A stretch of DNA of 64,000 nucleotides from assembly GCF_004769195.1 (NCBI RefSeq), contig NZ_RQET01000004.1, positions 558,001 through 622,000 on the forward strand. Reading direction: 5' to 3'. This document shows, piece by piece, positions 8,284 through 19,803 of the stretch; the first letter of the stretch is position 1; every line of letters begins with the position of its first letter. Under the pieces are notes generated by a model, which saw only the letters and a list, made by a program, of their open reading frames with translations, searched no databases and was not told the DNA's origin. The DNA is from Leptospira fletcheri. GTDB taxonomy: Bacteria > Spirochaetota > Leptospiria > Leptospirales > Leptospiraceae. Position numbers and translations under genes: made by a program.

Positions 8284-9627
8284 ATGAAGTTTTCCCGGTC
8301 CGAATTCCTGAAAGCGGGAGCTTTAACGGCGGCGACGTTGTTAGGAATAGGAAAGAACGTTATTCATGCTCAATCTTCGCCCGCTCCCGGAAAGAAAGTA
8401 ATCGTCTTAGGCGGAGGTCTCGCCGGGCTATATTCCGCGTATTTACTCGGAAAGACGGGAAGCAAGGTGACCCTGATCGAAGCAACGGAGAGAGTAGGTG
8501 GAAGGGTTCGTTCCATAACAGATTCTTCCGGGCATACACTGGATCTAGGCGCAGAATGGATTTCTTCGGAGGATAAAACGGTCCGAAGCTTGGTGAGAGA
8601 ATTGGGGTTAAAATCTTTTTCAGTCGCCTTGCACCCGGATTTGTTTTTAGGGACTTATAAAAAATTCGGTTCCTGGGAGATCTCCGGGAAATCCCAGGAG
8701 ATCTTGAACAAGTTGGTCGGCTTGAATTCCAAAATGAATCCGAGTCAACAAGAAGGATTGGATCGAATCAGCTTCTATAATTATCTTCTTTACCAAGGAG
8801 CGAGTGCGGACGATCTTTCACTTCTAGGATATAAATTATCCTTACATTACGGAGATTCGATCCGTGTGCTTTCCGCTCAGAAAGTCTTAACGGATTTAGC
8901 GCAATTTCCCCAACGCAATTCCAAAATAGAAGGCGGGATGGAGAACATCGCCAAGACCCTTGTTTTAAATATAGAGAACACAGAGTTCGTATTTTCGGAT
9001 CCGGTGCGCTCCGTGGATCAGGACGGTAGCGGAGTAACGATCGGCACGGCCTCCGGTAGAAAATTCCAAGGCGCCGTATGCGTTTGCACTCTTCCCGCAA
9101 ATCAACTTGCAGCATTGAAATGGAATCCGGACTTGGATAAGGAAAAACTGCTTTCCGCTCTCAGAATCAGATATTCACAAATCTATAAACTATTTCTGGT
9201 TTTGCGGGAAGCGCCGTGGGAATCCTCGCCTTTTGCGGTGCATTCCGATTCCGCAGCTCAGTTTCTGTACGATGCGGGTACTAAAACCGATTCTCCGGAT
9301 AAGATCCTCGGAATGATAGCCAACGGGGACAGGTATTCCGTTTTCGAATCCGCTTCCCAAGATCAGAGAGTCGATTATATCCGACTAACTTTGGGACGCT
9401 TAGGGTTGAAAAAGGACCTTCAGATCCAGAGAATCTATTCTTCCGAAACCGGTAAGGATTATTTGCCTTCCGGAGTGGCAACCTTCCCTCCCGGCAGTTA
9501 CGGTTCGGAGACGAGTCTTAGAAAACCGTTCGATCGGATTTTCTTTGCCGGAGAACATACGGGAGAAAGTACTGGTACGGTTGAGGCCGCTTTAGTATCG
9601 GCGATCAAAGCGGTCAACATGGTCTAA
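8284..9627 (+). CDS. FAD-dependent amine oxidase-like protein, exported
   Basis: 447 residues. The N-terminus [15 protein letters not shown] resembles a twin-arginine signal in which the second arginine is replaced by serine; a signal cleavage site is plausible after VIHA. A dinucleotide-binding motif [17 protein letters not shown] and the ERVGGRV motif mark the FAD domain. The C-terminal FAD contact is [20 protein letters not shown], the flavin monoamine oxidase hallmark. Probably oxidises an amine in the periplasm; the substrate cannot be read from sequence. It diverges from the cobalamin-regulated cluster. Confidence 0.85.
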   Translation: MKFSRSEFLKAGALTAATLLGIGKNVIHAQSSPAPGKKVIVLGGGLAGLYSAYLLGKTGSKVTLIEATERVGGRVRSITDSSGHTLDLGAEWISSEDKTVRSLVRELGLKSFSVALHPDLFLGTYKKFGSWEISGKSQEILNKLVGLNSKMNPSQQEGLDRISFYNYLLYQGASADDLSLLGYKLSLHYGDSIRVLSAQKVLTDLAQFPQRNSKIEGGMENIAKTLVLNIENTEFVFSDPVRSVDQDGSGVTIGTASGRKFQGAVCVCTLPANQLAALKWNPDLDKEKLLSALRIRYSQIYKLFLVLREAPWESSPFAVHSDSAAQFLYDAGTKTDSPDKILGMIANGDRYSVFESASQDQRVDYIRLTLGRLGLKKDLQIQRIYSSETGKDYLPSGVATFPPGSYGSETSLRKPFDRIFFAGEHTGESTGTVEAALVSAIKAVNMV

Positions 9628-9694
9628 ATCTTTAAACGAAAACCGGGAACTCGTGGATTTTTCACGGCGACTCGAGGGAATTTAGGAAGGATAT

Positions 9695-10132
9695 ATGTCG
9701 GCAACCCCGTTCGTTATCGAAAGAACTTATAGTGTTTCCGCGGATCAAGTTTGGAAAGCGATTACGGATAAAAATCGAATGAAAGAATGGTATTTCGATC
9801 TTTCGGAGTTCAAGCCCGAGATTGGATTCGAATTCAGTTTCGAAGCCGGTCCGGAAGATAAAAAATACGTTCACTTATGTAGGATTACCGAAGCGATTCC
9901 GGGTAAAAAATTGGCTTATAGTTGGAAATACCAAGGTTATCCCGGCGATTCCAAAGTAATCTTCGAACTTTTTTCCGAAGGAAGTTCAGACACGAAGCTC
10001 AGATTGACGCACGAGGGAATTGAAACCTTTCCAAATGACAATCCTGTTTTTGCTCGCGAGAATTTCCAAGCCGGCTGGACGGAATTGATCGGAACCCAGT
10101 TGAAAAATTTCTTGGAAAAGAAAGGGGCCTGA
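9695..10132 (+). CDS. SRPBCC (AHSA1-like) domain protein
   Basis: 145 residues. The pattern fits the START/Bet v1-like fold of the AHSA1 group: IERTYSVSADQVWKAITD, then KEWYFDLSEF, a central beta sheet, GKKLAYSWKY, and a C-terminal helix FQAGWTELIGTQLKNFLE. Such proteins bind hydrophobic ligands or act as small-molecule sensors. There is no signal peptide, so it is cytoplasmic. A ribosome binding site (AGGAAGG) precedes the ATG. It lies 67 bases after the flavin oxidase gene and converges on the topoisomerase gene. Ligand unknown. Confidence 0.85.
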   Translation: MSATPFVIERTYSVSADQVWKAITDKNRMKEWYFDLSEFKPEIGFEFSFEAGPEDKKYVHLCRITEAIPGKKLAYSWKYQGYPGDSKVIFELFSEGSSDTKLRLTHEGIETFPNDNPVFARENFQAGWTELIGTQLKNFLEKKGA

Positions 10133-10133
10133 A

Positions 10134-10160
10134 ATCCGGAATCCCGAAGGAATTCCGGAT
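10134..10160. terminator. Hairpin between convergent genes
   Basis: A perfect 9-base inverted repeat, ATCCGGAAT and ATTCCGGAT, with a 9-base loop sits exactly between the converging SRPBCC and topoisomerase genes. There is no strong U-run on either side, so its strength as an intrinsic terminator is uncertain. Confidence 0.5.
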
Positions 10161-10168
10161 GCTGCTAT

Positions 10169-12313
10169 TTAGTCTTCTATAACGCTCATCGCATATTCGG
10201 AGATCGCGTCTCTTCTTTGCTCCGCAAAATCCTTGTGGAACCAAAGATTCTGCACCTTGGAAGCCTCTTTTTTACTCCCGATTACGATTTTGGTCATACA
10301 TTCTTCCACGGCAAACTTCATAGCTTCCTTGCCGGTCTCTCCCAGTCCTTTGTTCCTTTTTTTGCGTATGACTTGTCCGCCGGACTTTTGGACTCTCTTG
10401 ATCAGATCGTCATAATCCTTATCGTCGATGCAAAAGACCGTTTCGGTCTTTTTCGAATCTCCCATGCGGATGTCCACTTCGTACAGAGGGGCGCTGGAAA
10501 TATGAATCAATCCTAGCTCGAATAATTCCGGCCAATATTCATAAAAGAAAGATAGCATCAAGGACCGGATGGCATATCCGTCGAAGTCCGCGTCGGTGAT
10601 GATACTTACTTTTTCGTAATTGAGTTCGTCTATAGACTTCACTTTTTCGTTCAAGGGTAATCCGACGATAGCGACGATATTCTTCAATTCCTCGTTGGCG
10701 ATCGCTTTGGCCAAGGAAACGCCTTTGCAGTTCATCGGTTTTCCTCTCAAAGGAAACAGACCGTGAAGCTTCGGATTTCTTGCCGGACGAAGTCCTGCGA
10801 TTGCGGAATCTCCTTCCGCCACGAAGAGCACCCTGCCGGCGTCTCCCGGTTTTCCCGTCGGAGGCATCAACTTCGGAATGTTCATCTTACTCGCCTTCTT
10901 GAGACCTCTTTGTGCATCTTCAAAGGCTTTCATTTGGGTCCGTTTCTCCATCTGGAGTTTTACTTCCTCCAGCAGTCCCGTTTTTTTGATGAATTTATCC
11001 AGGTGTTTGTCTACCGCATTACGAATATCTTCATTTAGGTCGTTGATCAGATAAGACTTATCTTGGGATTTGAATCGGGGATTCAGAAGACGCATATTCA
11101 CATACATGTGAAAGCAATTCCGAACGTCGTTTCTGGTACAGCTCGTCTTTAATTTCTTTTCAAGGGAAACGATCTGGCTTTTTTTGCGAATTTCGTCGCA
11201 GATTCTGTTTTCGAGATATTCGATAGCGGATCCGCCTTGGGGAGCGAAGATGGAATTTACCCAAGTAAGATTTTTATTTTGCCCGATCACTAAATATGCT
11301 TCTAGGTGAAGCTGGGTTCCTGTCGCGGGCGCTTGGTAGTCCATTTTGTAATACGTAAGGGCGGAGTGGGAAAAGATCTCGTCCAACCCTTTCTTGAATT
11401 TGTATTTTTCCTTTTTGCCCTTATGTACGAACTGAACTTCCAAGCCCGGATTCGTCATTGCGATATCCTGAAGGTATTGCTTCATCAGATCCACGTTGAA
11501 AGAGACGTCGAGGCTGTTGAAATATTTCGGATTCAGTTCGAATTCTACCGAGGTTCCGTGATCTTCCTTGGCGGCTTTTTCCACCGCCTCGATCATATTC
11601 GTTTTTTTGCATATTGGAACCAGTTTTTCGATCTGGTCTTTGGCCAAAACGGGACATTCGTCGAATTTTCCTTGTTCGTCGAAATACAGAAACGCCCGTT
11701 CGGTATCTTCTTTGGAAAGTTTGTAGGAGCGGATCTGCTTTTTCGCATCCTCATGAAGGGTAAATAGTTTCTTGAAGGACATCCCGTCGTTTACGGTTTT
11801 TACCTTAAAATAGGAGGAAACCATACGCACGAGAGAGATTCCCACCCCGTTTTGTCCGGCGACGTGGTCCTGTTTGACCTGATCGTCGAAGTTTTCGCCG
11901 TACATCAGATGGAGAAAGACGCCTTCTGCGTTTTTAGCGGGAATACCTCTTCCGTTATCTAAGACGTTGACCGTTTTTTTGTCGGACGAAAGCTGGATGA
12001 TCAACTTTGACATCTTGTCCTTTTCCGGAACGGATTTGTCCTTCTGGTTTTTGCGGTATTCGTCCACCGCGTTCATACAGGCTTCGTCCAAACATTTCAA
12101 TTTCGCGGGGACGTCCTCCAACTCTTCGTGGACGACTTCGTACTGACCGTCGCTTCCTTTACGAAAAAAATGTTGCTCGAACGTGGACGCCGAGTTTTGG
12201 CCCAGCCACATCCCGGTTCTCATACGTACGTGCTCTACGTTGGAAAGTTTTTTGAAGTTCCTTTCCTGACCTCCGTTCGGCTTTTTTTCGGTTTTGGTTT
12301 TGGCGTTACTCAT
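10169..12313 (-). CDS. Divergent type IIA DNA topoisomerase, ATPase/TOPRIM (B) subunit
   Basis: 714 residues. The GHKL ATPase has E77 and N81 in [19 protein letters not shown] at 119-125, and [17 protein letters not shown] from 153, whose wording differs from the usual bacterial GLHGVG. The TOPRIM domain carries EGDSA (E500), [12 protein letters not shown] and the DADFDG triad (574-579). The arrangement and wording resemble the second type IIA enzymes of Bacteroidetes and Chlamydiae, and partly eukaryotic or T4-like enzymes, more than GyrB/ParE of other bacteria. The start overlaps the end of the A-subunit gene by ATGA, so subunits are made in step. Whether it decatenates, relaxes or supercoils cannot be told. 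Confidence 0.88.
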   Translation of the reverse strand: MSNAKTKTEKKPNGGQERNFKKLSNVEHVRMRTGMWLGQNSASTFEQHFFRKGSDGQYEVVHEELEDVPAKLKCLDEACMNAVDEYRKNQKDKSVPEKDKMSKLIIQLSSDKKTVNVLDNGRGIPAKNAEGVFLHLMYGENFDDQVKQDHVAGQNGVGISLVRMVSSYFKVKTVNDGMSFKKLFTLHEDAKKQIRSYKLSKEDTERAFLYFDEQGKFDECPVLAKDQIEKLVPICKKTNMIEAVEKAAKEDHGTSVEFELNPKYFNSLDVSFNVDLMKQYLQDIAMTNPGLEVQFVHKGKKEKYKFKKGLDEIFSHSALTYYKMDYQAPATGTQLHLEAYLVIGQNKNLTWVNSIFAPQGGSAIEYLENRICDEIRKKSQIVSLEKKLKTSCTRNDVRNCFHMYVNMRLLNPRFKSQDKSYLINDLNEDIRNAVDKHLDKFIKKTGLLEEVKLQMEKRTQMKAFEDAQRGLKKASKMNIPKLMPPTGKPGDAGRVLFVAEGDSAIAGLRPARNPKLHGLFPLRGKPMNCKGVSLAKAIANEELKNIVAIVGLPLNEKVKSIDELNYEKVSIITDADFDGYAIRSLMLSFFYEYWPELFELGLIHISSAPLYEVDIRMGDSKKTETVFCIDDKDYDDLIKRVQKSGGQVIRKKRNKGLGETGKEAMKFAVEECMTKIVIGSKKEASKVQNLWFHKDFAEQRRDAISEYAMSVIED

Positions 12314-13695
12314 TCCTTATCCCATTTATCCTTGAGTTCGGTCAATTCTCCGATCATGAATTCCGTCAGTTTCTTGTCCTCTTTTACGAGACTTTGGTAC
12401 CTGGAAAGCGCGGCTTTAGCTTCTACGATCGCTTCTTCGCACTTGCGGACCTCGTCGATCGTCATCCTATAAACCGGGATAGAGGCCAACCATTCGAAAT
12501 ACGTAAATTTCGCTTTTTGAAGTCGATCTTCGAAATCCTTTTTGGATTTGATTCCGACGACTTTTTCGTTCCATTTTTCCTTAATGAATCTGATCAATTC
12601 GGAATTTCTTTCTATCTTTTCTTCTTCGAGACCCGCGAGGCGTTTGAACCTTCGAATCAAATGGGTTTTCCGGAAGTCGCAGAATCTTTTGATGATTTCC
12701 TCGGGTCCGAAATTTTTGAGTCGGCCGTCGTAGGTGATCACGTTGTTTGCAAGGGTCTGCGTATCCTCTTTGGAAAAAACTTCCGCGATCTGTTTGGGAG
12801 TCGGTTTTTCCCCTTTTTTGTAAATCAGTTCGACTTTGAATTTCTGACTGGAATAATCCACATAGTCTTTGAGCCAGGAATCTTTCCTTTCCAGGATATC
12901 GTCCAGGAGATTGATCACTTTTTCCCGGTTCCAGTTCATCGGAGAATCCGTAAGGAACAGAGTATCACCTTCCCAAGTGAAATTGAAGGTGGTGGTCATC
13001 GTGGTATTGCCGGCTTCGGTTTTGGCCATTTTCACTTGGCCTTTGTAATCCTTGTACCAAGGCTTAAGGGGAAGAGGCTTTTTAGTTTTTAAATAATTGA
13101 CTTGGGAATTGATGACTTCGGAAAGTTTATGGCCCGGAATAAAGCAACGGAACCCGGTCGCGATTCCTTGGATATTGTTCAGAAGAACGACGGGAACTTT
13201 TCCTACGAAATGGATGGGCTCGTCCTCGGTTTCGTCGTAATTCTTAACGTAATCTATGTCGGGTAGACTTTCGAAAAATCCCAGATCCTTTACGAAATCC
13301 GAAAGTTTGACCTCCGTGTACCTCGGGGAAGCGATGGCACTCGGATCTAGGACGTCCCCAAAGGTTCCTTCTCCTGCTACCAAGGGGTAATTATTTGCAA
13401 ACGTAAAATCCTGCGCCATTTGAGAAAGGGCGTCCTGGATGGAACGATCCCCGTGAGGGTGGTATCCCATTGCAAGACCGGCAACTTTTACGGTCTTCGT
13501 AAAACGATTTCTCGCGTCGGAGTTCCACATCGCCCAGAGAATCCGTCTTTGGACCGGTTTCAATCCGTCTATTTCATGCGGAATCGCCCTAGAATCGCAA
13601 ACATAACGGGAATACTTTCTCTGGTCGTCGTTGACTTGGTCTTCGAAGGGAACTTTCGGAAAGTTATCTTTGCTGGATTTATTGGAATCTTTCAT
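12310..13695 (-). CDS. Divergent type IIA DNA topoisomerase, breakage-reunion (A) subunit, short form
   Basis: 461 residues, far shorter than GyrA or ParC (about 750-850): the C-terminal beta-pinwheel that wraps DNA is absent. The winged-helix core is intact, with [13 protein letters not shown], the [13 protein letters not shown] motif and the catalytic arginine-tyrosine pair R125-Y126 in [10 protein letters not shown]. The C-terminal helices are strongly charged and could form the coiled-coil gate. Lack of the pinwheel argues against gyrase-type negative supercoiling and for relaxation or decatenation. It is the first gene of a two-gene unit with the B subunit. Confidence 0.88.
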   Translation of the reverse strand: MKDSNKSSKDNFPKVPFEDQVNDDQRKYSRYVCDSRAIPHEIDGLKPVQRRILWAMWNSDARNRFTKTVKVAGLAMGYHPHGDRSIQDALSQMAQDFTFANNYPLVAGEGTFGDVLDPSAIASPRYTEVKLSDFVKDLGFFESLPDIDYVKNYDETEDEPIHFVGKVPVVLLNNIQGIATGFRCFIPGHKLSEVINSQVNYLKTKKPLPLKPWYKDYKGQVKMAKTEAGNTTMTTTFNFTWEGDTLFLTDSPMNWNREKVINLLDDILERKDSWLKDYVDYSSQKFKVELIYKKGEKPTPKQIAEVFSKEDTQTLANNVITYDGRLKNFGPEEIIKRFCDFRKTHLIRRFKRLAGLEEEKIERNSELIRFIKEKWNEKVVGIKSKKDFEDRLQKAKFTYFEWLASIPVYRMTIDEVRKCEEAIVEAKAALSRYQSLVKEDKKLTEFMIGELTELKDKWDKE

Positions 13696-13919
13696 AGGAC
13701 TTTTATGCCAAGGGATTTTAGGACGCTTTTGCTGTCAACCTTTTTGAGAATAAGGAGATTTTAAAGTGCCAATAAGCCGTCCGGAAAGGAGGTTTTTGGG
13801 CTTTCTTCCGTTCTCGCTCGGAAACGATAGGAGGGAAAGAAAATTTCCCGGTTTTTCCTTGAAGAAACACTGGAAAGCAGGACTTTTTCAGGAAACCCTC
13901 TTTTTCCGTAGGAATTCCT

Positions 13920-14864
13920 TTGAATCTTAGACTTTCTTTTAATAGTACCGCAGCCTATAGCATTCTCTTCATTTGCATCCACGGACTTTCTCGCTGTTCT
14001 CTCCTGCCGGATTGGATGTCGGGGGAAAAAGCACTCCTAGACGAATCTCACAAGACTCGGATTTACTGGAATCTATCTCAAGTTCCGAAAACTTCCGAAA
14101 GCTACGAAAATAAACCGAGCAATTTGCGCTATATCGTGGTGAGTAGCGAAGCCCACCAAGAAGGAATCTGGAAAGGAGAAGTGGATCTTTGGGAAACGAA
14201 ATCCGAATTTTTGGATTCTCTTCCTAAAACGATTTTTTTTCCGAAATTTACGTTTAAGGCAGGGCTTTTTACCGGTTCCTCTAAGTTGGTGGAAGGAGAC
14301 GTTACGAATCCGAAACGGATTTCCTTTCTTCCGAAAATGAATGAGGTCTGGGATTGGGAAGGAAACACATTTCCGAAGTCCGCGACGAGTATCTTGTCCA
14401 AGAGGATTCCTTTGGAAGATTGGTCTCTTACCTTCGAGTTGAGTCCTGAGGAAGCATGGCTATCCAAGGAATCTAGAAATCTAGGTTCAGGCGCCGAGAT
14501 CGTTTGGGAAAATCTGAGAACGAGAGGTTCCCTTTTAACCACGGACTTTGTCCACCCTTCCGGAAAAACCTTTCCGTACGCGGATTATGATTACAGACAA
14601 GTGGGATTTATCGCCTTGCCCAGAGTGCCTGACGCATTGCCTGTCTGGATTTTTCGGAGAGAAAAAGGGGAAATCTGGGCTTGGGGAATCATCCCGGAAG
14701 AGCTGCTTTCCTCACAAACCTTAGTCCGACAGAGAAGCATTCAGGGGAGCAAGTTCTCCAGTTTTCTTTTTTACGATGTTTCCTCCAATATTCCGTTTAC
14801 CACTCGGGCCGATTTGAGGAATTATCCAATCATCATCCTCTCAGACCAGAACAATGCAAAATAA
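13920..14864 (+). CDS. Hypothetical protein with N-terminal signal segment, upstream of gltX
   Basis: 314 residues from a TTG at 13920. A hydrophobic segment ([13 protein letters not shown]) followed by SRCSLL suggests a signal peptide or lipoprotein-like anchor with a non-standard box. No domain was recognised. The body is rich in Trp, Ser and Lys and looks beta-rich; a WENLRTRG...[16 protein letters not shown] region is the most distinctive part. The 3' end overlaps gltX by 11 bases, so the two are translated from one message, although a functional link is not implied. The gap 13696-13919 upstream shows no gene. Confidence 0.65.
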   Translation: MNLRLSFNSTAAYSILFICIHGLSRCSLLPDWMSGEKALLDESHKTRIYWNLSQVPKTSESYENKPSNLRYIVVSSEAHQEGIWKGEVDLWETKSEFLDSLPKTIFFPKFTFKAGLFTGSSKLVEGDVTNPKRISFLPKMNEVWDWEGNTFPKSATSILSKRIPLEDWSLTFELSPEEAWLSKESRNLGSGAEIVWENLRTRGSLLTTDFVHPSGKTFPYADYDYRQVGFIALPRVPDALPVWIFRREKGEIWAWGIIPEELLSSQTLVRQRSIQGSKFSSFLFYDVSSNIPFTTRADLRNYPIIILSDQNNAK

Positions 14865-16416
14865 CAAAGAAGTTCGCACCCGTTTTGCCCCGTCTCCTAC
14901 GGGTTTTTTACATGTCGGAGGCGCAAGAACTGCGCTTTTCAACTATCTCTATGCCAAAGCGCAAGGCGGAAAATTCCTGCTCAGGATAGAAGATACGGAT
15001 CAGAGCAGATCGACGGAAGAATCCTTTAAAACGATTTTGGAATCCCTGGCGTGGTTAGGAATCGAATGGGACGAGGGTCCAAGCGTGGGAGGTCCTTTCG
15101 GGCCTTATATACAATCGGAAAGATTATCCATCTACCGCGAATACACCGAAAAATTAATCTCCGAAGGCAAAGCGTACCGCTGCTTCTGCACCCAGGAGGA
15201 ATTAGAAGCGAAGAAAAAACAATCCGAAGCGATGGGAATTCCCTACGTGTACGACGGACTGCACGCGAATATGAGCGAGACGGAAGTGCAGGAAAAATTG
15301 AATGCGGGAGTTCCCTATTCCGTTCGATTCCGGACTCCTTCCAAGACTTTGATCTTCGATGACATCATCCAAGGAAAAGTGAAATTCGAAACGAAGCTGA
15401 TCGGTGATTTCATCATCGTTAAATCGGACGGCTTTCCGTCCTATAACTACGCAGTAGTCGTAGACGACGGCTTGATGAGAATTTCCCACGTGATACGCGG
15501 GGTCGGACATCTTTCCAATACTCCTCGTCAAATTTTGATCTATGAGGCGCTTGGTTTTCCCGTTCCGGAATTCGCTCACGCATCCGAAATCGTAGGAATG
15601 GACGGAAAAAAATTGTCCAAGAGAGCAGGCGCCACTTCTATCCTTGCCTTCCGGGATCTAGGCTATTTGCCGGAAACGTTCGTGAATTATATGGCCTTAC
15701 TCGGCTGGACTTCGTCGGACGGACAGGAGTATCTCAGGGGCGAAACTCTGAAATCCATTTTCGACGTACACAGATGTTCCAAGTCTCCTTCCACTTTTGA
15801 CGTATTCAAGAAGCCGAAAGGAGGAGAAGAGGAAGTCGCCACGAATTTCTCCAGTTTGGAACAGATTGCGGAAGCCATGAATCCGAAATCCAAATTGAAC
15901 TGGTTGTCCAATAAATATATCCGCGAACTTCCCATCGCCCAGATTGCCGAAGCCTTGGTCCCTTTTTTAAAGGATCGGACGGATATTCCAAAAGAACATA
16001 AGGACCCCAAGAACCCGGAACTGGCATCTATCCTGGATAGCGTTAGGGTCTATCTGGACAATCTCAGGCAGGCACCGGATTATGTGGCGGAGTTCTTCGT
16101 TTCGGATATAAAAATCGCGGGGGAAGAGGCGGAGGAAGTCCTTAAGCAGGAAGCTGCCGCATCGGTGATCCGCAAATTCTATCACTTATTATCGGAATCT
16201 TTGCCGCAAAACGACGAAGATTATAAGACATTGATGGCCCAAGCGGGAGAAGCCACTGGTCAGAAGGGCAAGACCTTATACATGCCTATTCGAGTGGCGA
16301 CTACCGGCAAAGCGCACGGATTGGAGCTTCCGATTCTTTTCCCTCTCTTAGGGAAGGAAAAGCTACTCAAACGAATAGAAAAAACGGTATTACAGTCAGG
16401 AATTTCCTTAAACTAG
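14854..16416 (+). CDS. gltX: Glutamate--tRNA ligase
   Basis: 520 residues, normal length for bacterial GluRS. The class I signatures are present: [19 protein letters not shown] (HIGH region), RIEDTDQ, and [12 protein letters not shown] (KMSKS region). It charges tRNA-Glu with glutamate in the cytoplasm. The start ATG lies inside the end of the previous gene (11-base overlap). An unusual-looking internal segment of about 25 residues ([16 protein letters not shown]) sits just after the KMSKS loop, probably a lineage-specific surface insertion. Confidence 0.95.
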   Translation: MQNNKEVRTRFAPSPTGFLHVGGARTALFNYLYAKAQGGKFLLRIEDTDQSRSTEESFKTILESLAWLGIEWDEGPSVGGPFGPYIQSERLSIYREYTEKLISEGKAYRCFCTQEELEAKKKQSEAMGIPYVYDGLHANMSETEVQEKLNAGVPYSVRFRTPSKTLIFDDIIQGKVKFETKLIGDFIIVKSDGFPSYNYAVVVDDGLMRISHVIRGVGHLSNTPRQILIYEALGFPVPEFAHASEIVGMDGKKLSKRAGATSILAFRDLGYLPETFVNYMALLGWTSSDGQEYLRGETLKSIFDVHRCSKSPSTFDVFKKPKGGEEEVATNFSSLEQIAEAMNPKSKLNWLSNKYIRELPIAQIAEALVPFLKDRTDIPKEHKDPKNPELASILDSVRVYLDNLRQAPDYVAEFFVSDIKIAGEEAEEVLKQEAAASVIRKFYHLLSESLPQNDEDYKTLMAQAGEATGQKGKTLYMPIRVATTGKAHGLELPILFPLLGKEKLLKRIEKTVLQSGISLN

Positions 16417-16479
16417 GGGTTTTTTGTTGCAAAAGCCCCCTTTTGACCTGTATCTCTAATATATAGGGACATCCATTTA

Positions 16480-17067
16480 ATGAGGGATACGATCGACTCA
16501 CTATTGGTAAGGCAAAATTCGGGTTCCTGCGTGATGTTCCTTCCGCCGGACCTGTCTAGCATACGGGATTTTCGGAACGCTCTTCGGGAGTCGCTGGAAG
16601 AGAACGATTTTTCTCCGAAGAACATCGGACAAATAGAGCTGGCAGCGGATGAGGCATTGACCAACTCCATATCGGCGAATATCAACTCGGATTCGGTGGA
16701 GACGATACTCTGTAGATGGATCGTTAAGGATTCCAAATTCACTCTTTGGATCGTCGATTACGGTTCCGGATTGAAGGAGGAAAGACTCCGTTCCGCCTAT
16801 AACGAATCCAAAGCTTCCTCCCTACAAGAATTCATAAATAAATTTCAAATATACCAAGAGAACAAATGCGAATTCCTTCCGATGAAAGGAAAACCTACCT
16901 TCCACCGGAATCTAGGTAAGGGATTGAGGATCATACAATCCTTGATGGATTCCGTTAAAGTACTTTATCATTGTAAAGAAGGCAGAATTTCCTCAGATCC
17001 TGGAGTTTCGAATATTCGCGGATCCATCATAGAACTCGCATTCGACGCCAAAAAACATTCCTTGTGA
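16480..17067 (+). CDS. RsbW-like serine-protein-kinase-type ATPase (anti-sigma factor)
   Basis: 195 residues. A GHKL ATP-binding fold of the RsbW/SpoIIAB type is indicated by [14 protein letters not shown] (N-box), [11 protein letters not shown] (G1 box) and [14 protein letters not shown] (G2 box). Such proteins phosphorylate anti-sigma antagonists or bind sigma factors in partner-switching. A 30-residue insertion between G1 and G2 ([16 protein letters not shown]) is longer than usual. No antagonist or sigma factor is adjacent, so the partners are encoded elsewhere. The stop overlaps the GTG start of the DUF455 gene. Confidence 0.82.
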   Translation: MRDTIDSLLVRQNSGSCVMFLPPDLSSIRDFRNALRESLEENDFSPKNIGQIELAADEALTNSISANINSDSVETILCRWIVKDSKFTLWIVDYGSGLKEERLRSAYNESKASSLQEFINKFQIYQENKCEFLPMKGKPTFHRNLGKGLRIIQSLMDSVKVLYHCKEGRISSDPGVSNIRGSIIELAFDAKKHSL

Positions 17068-17909
17068 CCTCCTTAAACCAATTCGCAGAATTCATACTCC
17101 GTTCCGAAAGGCTGGAGGATAAACTCTATTCTCCGGAGAACTTTCCGGAAGACGATTTTTCACTTCCGTTTTTTCTTCCCGATCATCCTGCCCGAGGGGC
17201 GAAAATCGCATTTTCCGACAAAAGATCGAAGATCCCCAGATTGGAGCATTTGAATAACGAAGAGAATCGGATTTTCTCCCTGCATCATTTTGCGAACCAC
17301 GAACTGATGGCAGTGGAATTATTCGCCTGGGCGATTTTGAAATTTCAGGATGCGCCTACTAGCGTACGAAAAAGTTTTTATCGAACCTTACTGGAGGAAC
17401 AATCTCATCTGCGATTATATTTGGAATGCATAAGGTCCGGAGGTGTGGATTTGGGGGATAAACCTTTGAACTATATCTTTTGGAAGCAGACTCCGAACAT
17501 GAACACATTAGAAAAATTTTATGCCGTAATGGCTATTTCTTTCGAAGGCGCAAACTTGGATTTTTCAGAGATCTATCGAATGGCATTCGAAAAATTCGGA
17601 GATACGGAAAAGGCCGCGATCATGGATCGAGTGCACAAGGACGAGATTCGACACGTCAAAAGAGGCGTTAAGGTCCTTTTTGGGGATTCGACGAAAGGGA
17701 TCGACCAGTGGCACAAATACAGAGAATTGATTTCTCATCCCTTTACTCCGCGTCGTGCAAAAGGAACCTTCTATTTTCCCGAACTTAGGATGAAAGCGGG
17801 CCTATCTCCGGAATTTGCGAGAGAGCTTGGTCTATACGAAGACGAATATGAAGGTACTACGAATGCCCGAATACTGAAGGACGTTCTGGGAATCGGAGGA
17901 GTCGTTTAA
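17064..17909 (+). CDS. DUF455 ferritin-like protein
   Basis: 281 residues from a GTG that overlaps the preceding stop. The helical core carries the di-iron-type pattern [41 protein letters not shown] and [11 protein letters not shown], with regularly spaced Glu and His ligands, as in DUF455 proteins. These are thought to be ferritin-like carboxylate-bridged metal enzymes; some relatives act in tRNA modification. The substrate is unknown. Tight coupling to the RsbW-like gene may reflect shared stress expression. Confidence 0.85.
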   Translation: MTSLNQFAEFILRSERLEDKLYSPENFPEDDFSLPFFLPDHPARGAKIAFSDKRSKIPRLEHLNNEENRIFSLHHFANHELMAVELFAWAILKFQDAPTSVRKSFYRTLLEEQSHLRLYLECIRSGGVDLGDKPLNYIFWKQTPNMNTLEKFYAVMAISFEGANLDFSEIYRMAFEKFGDTEKAAIMDRVHKDEIRHVKRGVKVLFGDSTKGIDQWHKYRELISHPFTPRRAKGTFYFPELRMKAGLSPEFARELGLYEDEYEGTTNARILKDVLGIGGVV

Positions 17910-17964
17910 CCTCGGAAATCGATGGACAGGGACTTTTCCTCTTCGGATACTGTTTGTGACCGGC

Positions 17965-19116
17965 ATGAATTCTCGATTTTTTACGTACCTCTCCTTCCGA
18001 CTTTCTATCCTATTTTTCGTTTGCTTATTCTTCACCGCTTGTAATTCCAAAACCCCGTCTGACTCTAAAGTCGTGTCGTCCGTGTTGCCCGCCGCGGAAG
18101 AAAAAAATCCGGATGTTATTCTGAAAAAGCTAGGGAACTTGGATGAAGATCCCGATTTGGAATGTTTCGCTTTGGTCAGAAACGGAACGGAAGAAATTCT
18201 GGCGGTGTTCAAAAAAGAAGGTGGGGAATGGGTTTTAAAATATAAGTTCCCTTTCGGGCTTTTGAGCATAGGACCTATGCATTACGATTCTAAGGCGAAT
18301 TCCTGGAAACCCGGAGAGGAATCCAAGTCGAAAGAAGCCGGATTTGTCATTAAGAGAATTCTTATGGAAGAGCTACCCGGAGACGATTTCAATTCCCTTT
18401 TCCTGGAAGTTCTGAGCGAAGAACCTCCCCACGGACTTTTTTCCGTTCCGTTCGTGATTCGGAAAGGGGTCAAAATTCTGGATGGTCTTGCCGCCTTAAA
18501 AGATCACGAATTTCTGGTTAAGTCCAAGCGAGCGGATTTTAACTATAATAAAGAGGAGAAAAACGTTACTATATTCCCCGCCAATAGAACTTACGCGCAA
18601 AACTTCAATTTTAACGGCTGGGAAATGATTCCTGATATTCCGAATGTCGCTGTTCCCGGTTTGTTAAGCGTAGAAGCTCCGACAGATTGGAAAAAAAACC
18701 GGCAAGGAGAGACGGTCGTTTGGTTTAAGAACCGCGGTTCGTATGCAGGTACGACATATCTAAGTTTCTCCTTTCCGCAAGGAGGAAAGCTCGAAGTTGA
18801 ATCCGGCAAGGACGGGGTCAGGACCTATTCTCCCGGGTCTGACGTTTACTCTTCCGAAGGAAAATACATAAGTTCTAAGGTGCCTCTTTTGGAAGCCACG
18901 AGAGAAGGCTGGGGAAGAAACCATCGGTACGGAATCCGATTCAAGTACACTCCGAATGAAGAAGGAGTTCCATATATATTGTTTCGCTCCACTTCCAAGG
19001 CTTACCGGGAAACGATTCAAATTCCTACTCAGGCCAGTTCCGCAAAGACGGAAATGGACCAACAAGGATACAGAAGTTACCGACTGCCTTTAGTCTCGAG
19101 AGGAAAATCCAAATAG
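17965..19116 (+). CDS. Hypothetical lipoprotein
   Basis: 383 residues from the ATG at 17965 (an in-frame GTG lies nine bases earlier). The signal peptide ends LFFTAC, a clear lipobox, then a Ser/Lys linker. The N-terminal half shows a VIL..LGNLDEDPDLECFALVRNG pattern that looks like an integrin/VCBS-like repeat for reporting a measured quantity. The C-terminal half has beta strands ending in an SLRS-like RSTSKAYRET segment. No enzyme motif was seen. It is followed within six bases by the FFLEELY-like gene, suggesting an operon with the MotB-like protein. Confidence 0.7.
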   Translation: MNSRFFTYLSFRLSILFFVCLFFTACNSKTPSDSKVVSSVLPAAEEKNPDVILKKLGNLDEDPDLECFALVRNGTEEILAVFKKEGGEWVLKYKFPFGLLSIGPMHYDSKANSWKPGEESKSKEAGFVIKRILMEELPGDDFNSLFLEVLSEEPPHGLFSVPFVIRKGVKILDGLAALKDHEFLVKSKRADFNYNKEEKNVTIFPANRTYAQNFNFNGWEMIPDIPNVAVPGLLSVEAPTDWKKNRQGETVVWFKNRGSYAGTTYLSFSFPQGGKLEVESGKDGVRTYSPGSDVYSSEGKYISSKVPLLEATREGWGRNHRYGIRFKYTPNEEGVPYILFRSTSKAYRETIQIPTQASSAKTEMDQQGYRSYRLPLVSRGKSK

Positions 19117-19122
19117 CGGATT

Positions 19123-19803
19123 TTGGATAAGGAAACTCTATCCGTGGGAAATTTCGAAGAAACAAAACTCAAACAGGCCAAAATAGAGATCGTTCGGGCT
19201 CAAGTGGAACGATTCCGCAAATTCTATGCGGATTACTTTCATCTGGAAGAGACGATCCCTATGGTGGAATATTTCTTCGAGACGATCTATAATTTGGAAG
19301 GAAAGGAAGCATGGATGCAATTGGCTCTGGATACGTATCAAAGAGTCAAAAACATGATGAAAGAAACGACCAGATCCAACTTGGAAACGCTGATCGAACT
19401 GAACAATCTTACGGATAAGCTCGACGGCGAAATGGCCAAGCTGCTTCTCGTGCGGGACTGGAACGGAAAGCGTCTCGCTCGGGAAGAATACGACGATTTG
19501 TACCGCGCTTTCGGCCATAAGCCTGAGAGAGAGGAACAGTTGAGGATCGTATTACACAATCTGAGAACGTTTTATGAACTCGCACATAGACCGATCGCTG
19601 CGTATCTCATACGACCGGCTAGACTCATGGCATCCCTGCTCGGAGTTTCTCCCTTGTTTCATTCCGTGGAACAGGCTTATAATGCCGTTCTTCCGGTTTC
19701 ACCCAAGATATTCGCCGCGTTTATCGAAAAAGTGGAGGAACGGGAAACGCAATATTTAAATTCCGCATTCGATTCCGAATCCAGACAAGAAACCGCATTA
19801 TGA
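19123..19803 (+). CDS. FFLEELY-motif-like helical protein
   Basis: 226 residues from a TTG at 19123; a GTG at 19144 is an alternative. All-helical and soluble. The region RFRKFYADYFHLEETIPMV followed by EYFFETIYNLEGKE matches the spacing of the family named for its FFLEELY motif (here FFETIY). The family's function is unknown. The stop codon overlaps the MotB-like gene start by ATGA, so the two proteins are translationally coupled, which is the best clue: it may be a cytoplasmic partner of that membrane protein. Confidence 0.7.
   Translation: MDKETLSVGNFEETKLKQAKIEIVRAQVERFRKFYADYFHLEETIPMVEYFFETIYNLEGKEAWMQLALDTYQRVKNMMKETTRSNLETLIELNNLTDKLDGEMAKLLLVRDWNGKRLAREEYDDLYRAFGHKPEREEQLRIVLHNLRTFYELAHRPIAAYLIRPARLMASLLGVSPLFHSVEQAYNAVLPVSPKIFAAFIEKVEERETQYLNSAFDSESRQETAL

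Noticed and set aside
12394..13092. Long plus-strand Phe-rich frame opposite the topoisomerase A gene
   Set aside because: Composition (Phe/Phe/Leu) is the usual antisense shadow of Lys/Glu-rich coding sequence.
13761..13982. 73-residue minus-strand frame before the 13920 gene
   Set aside because: No start signal, no recognisable features, and overlap with the divergent gene start.
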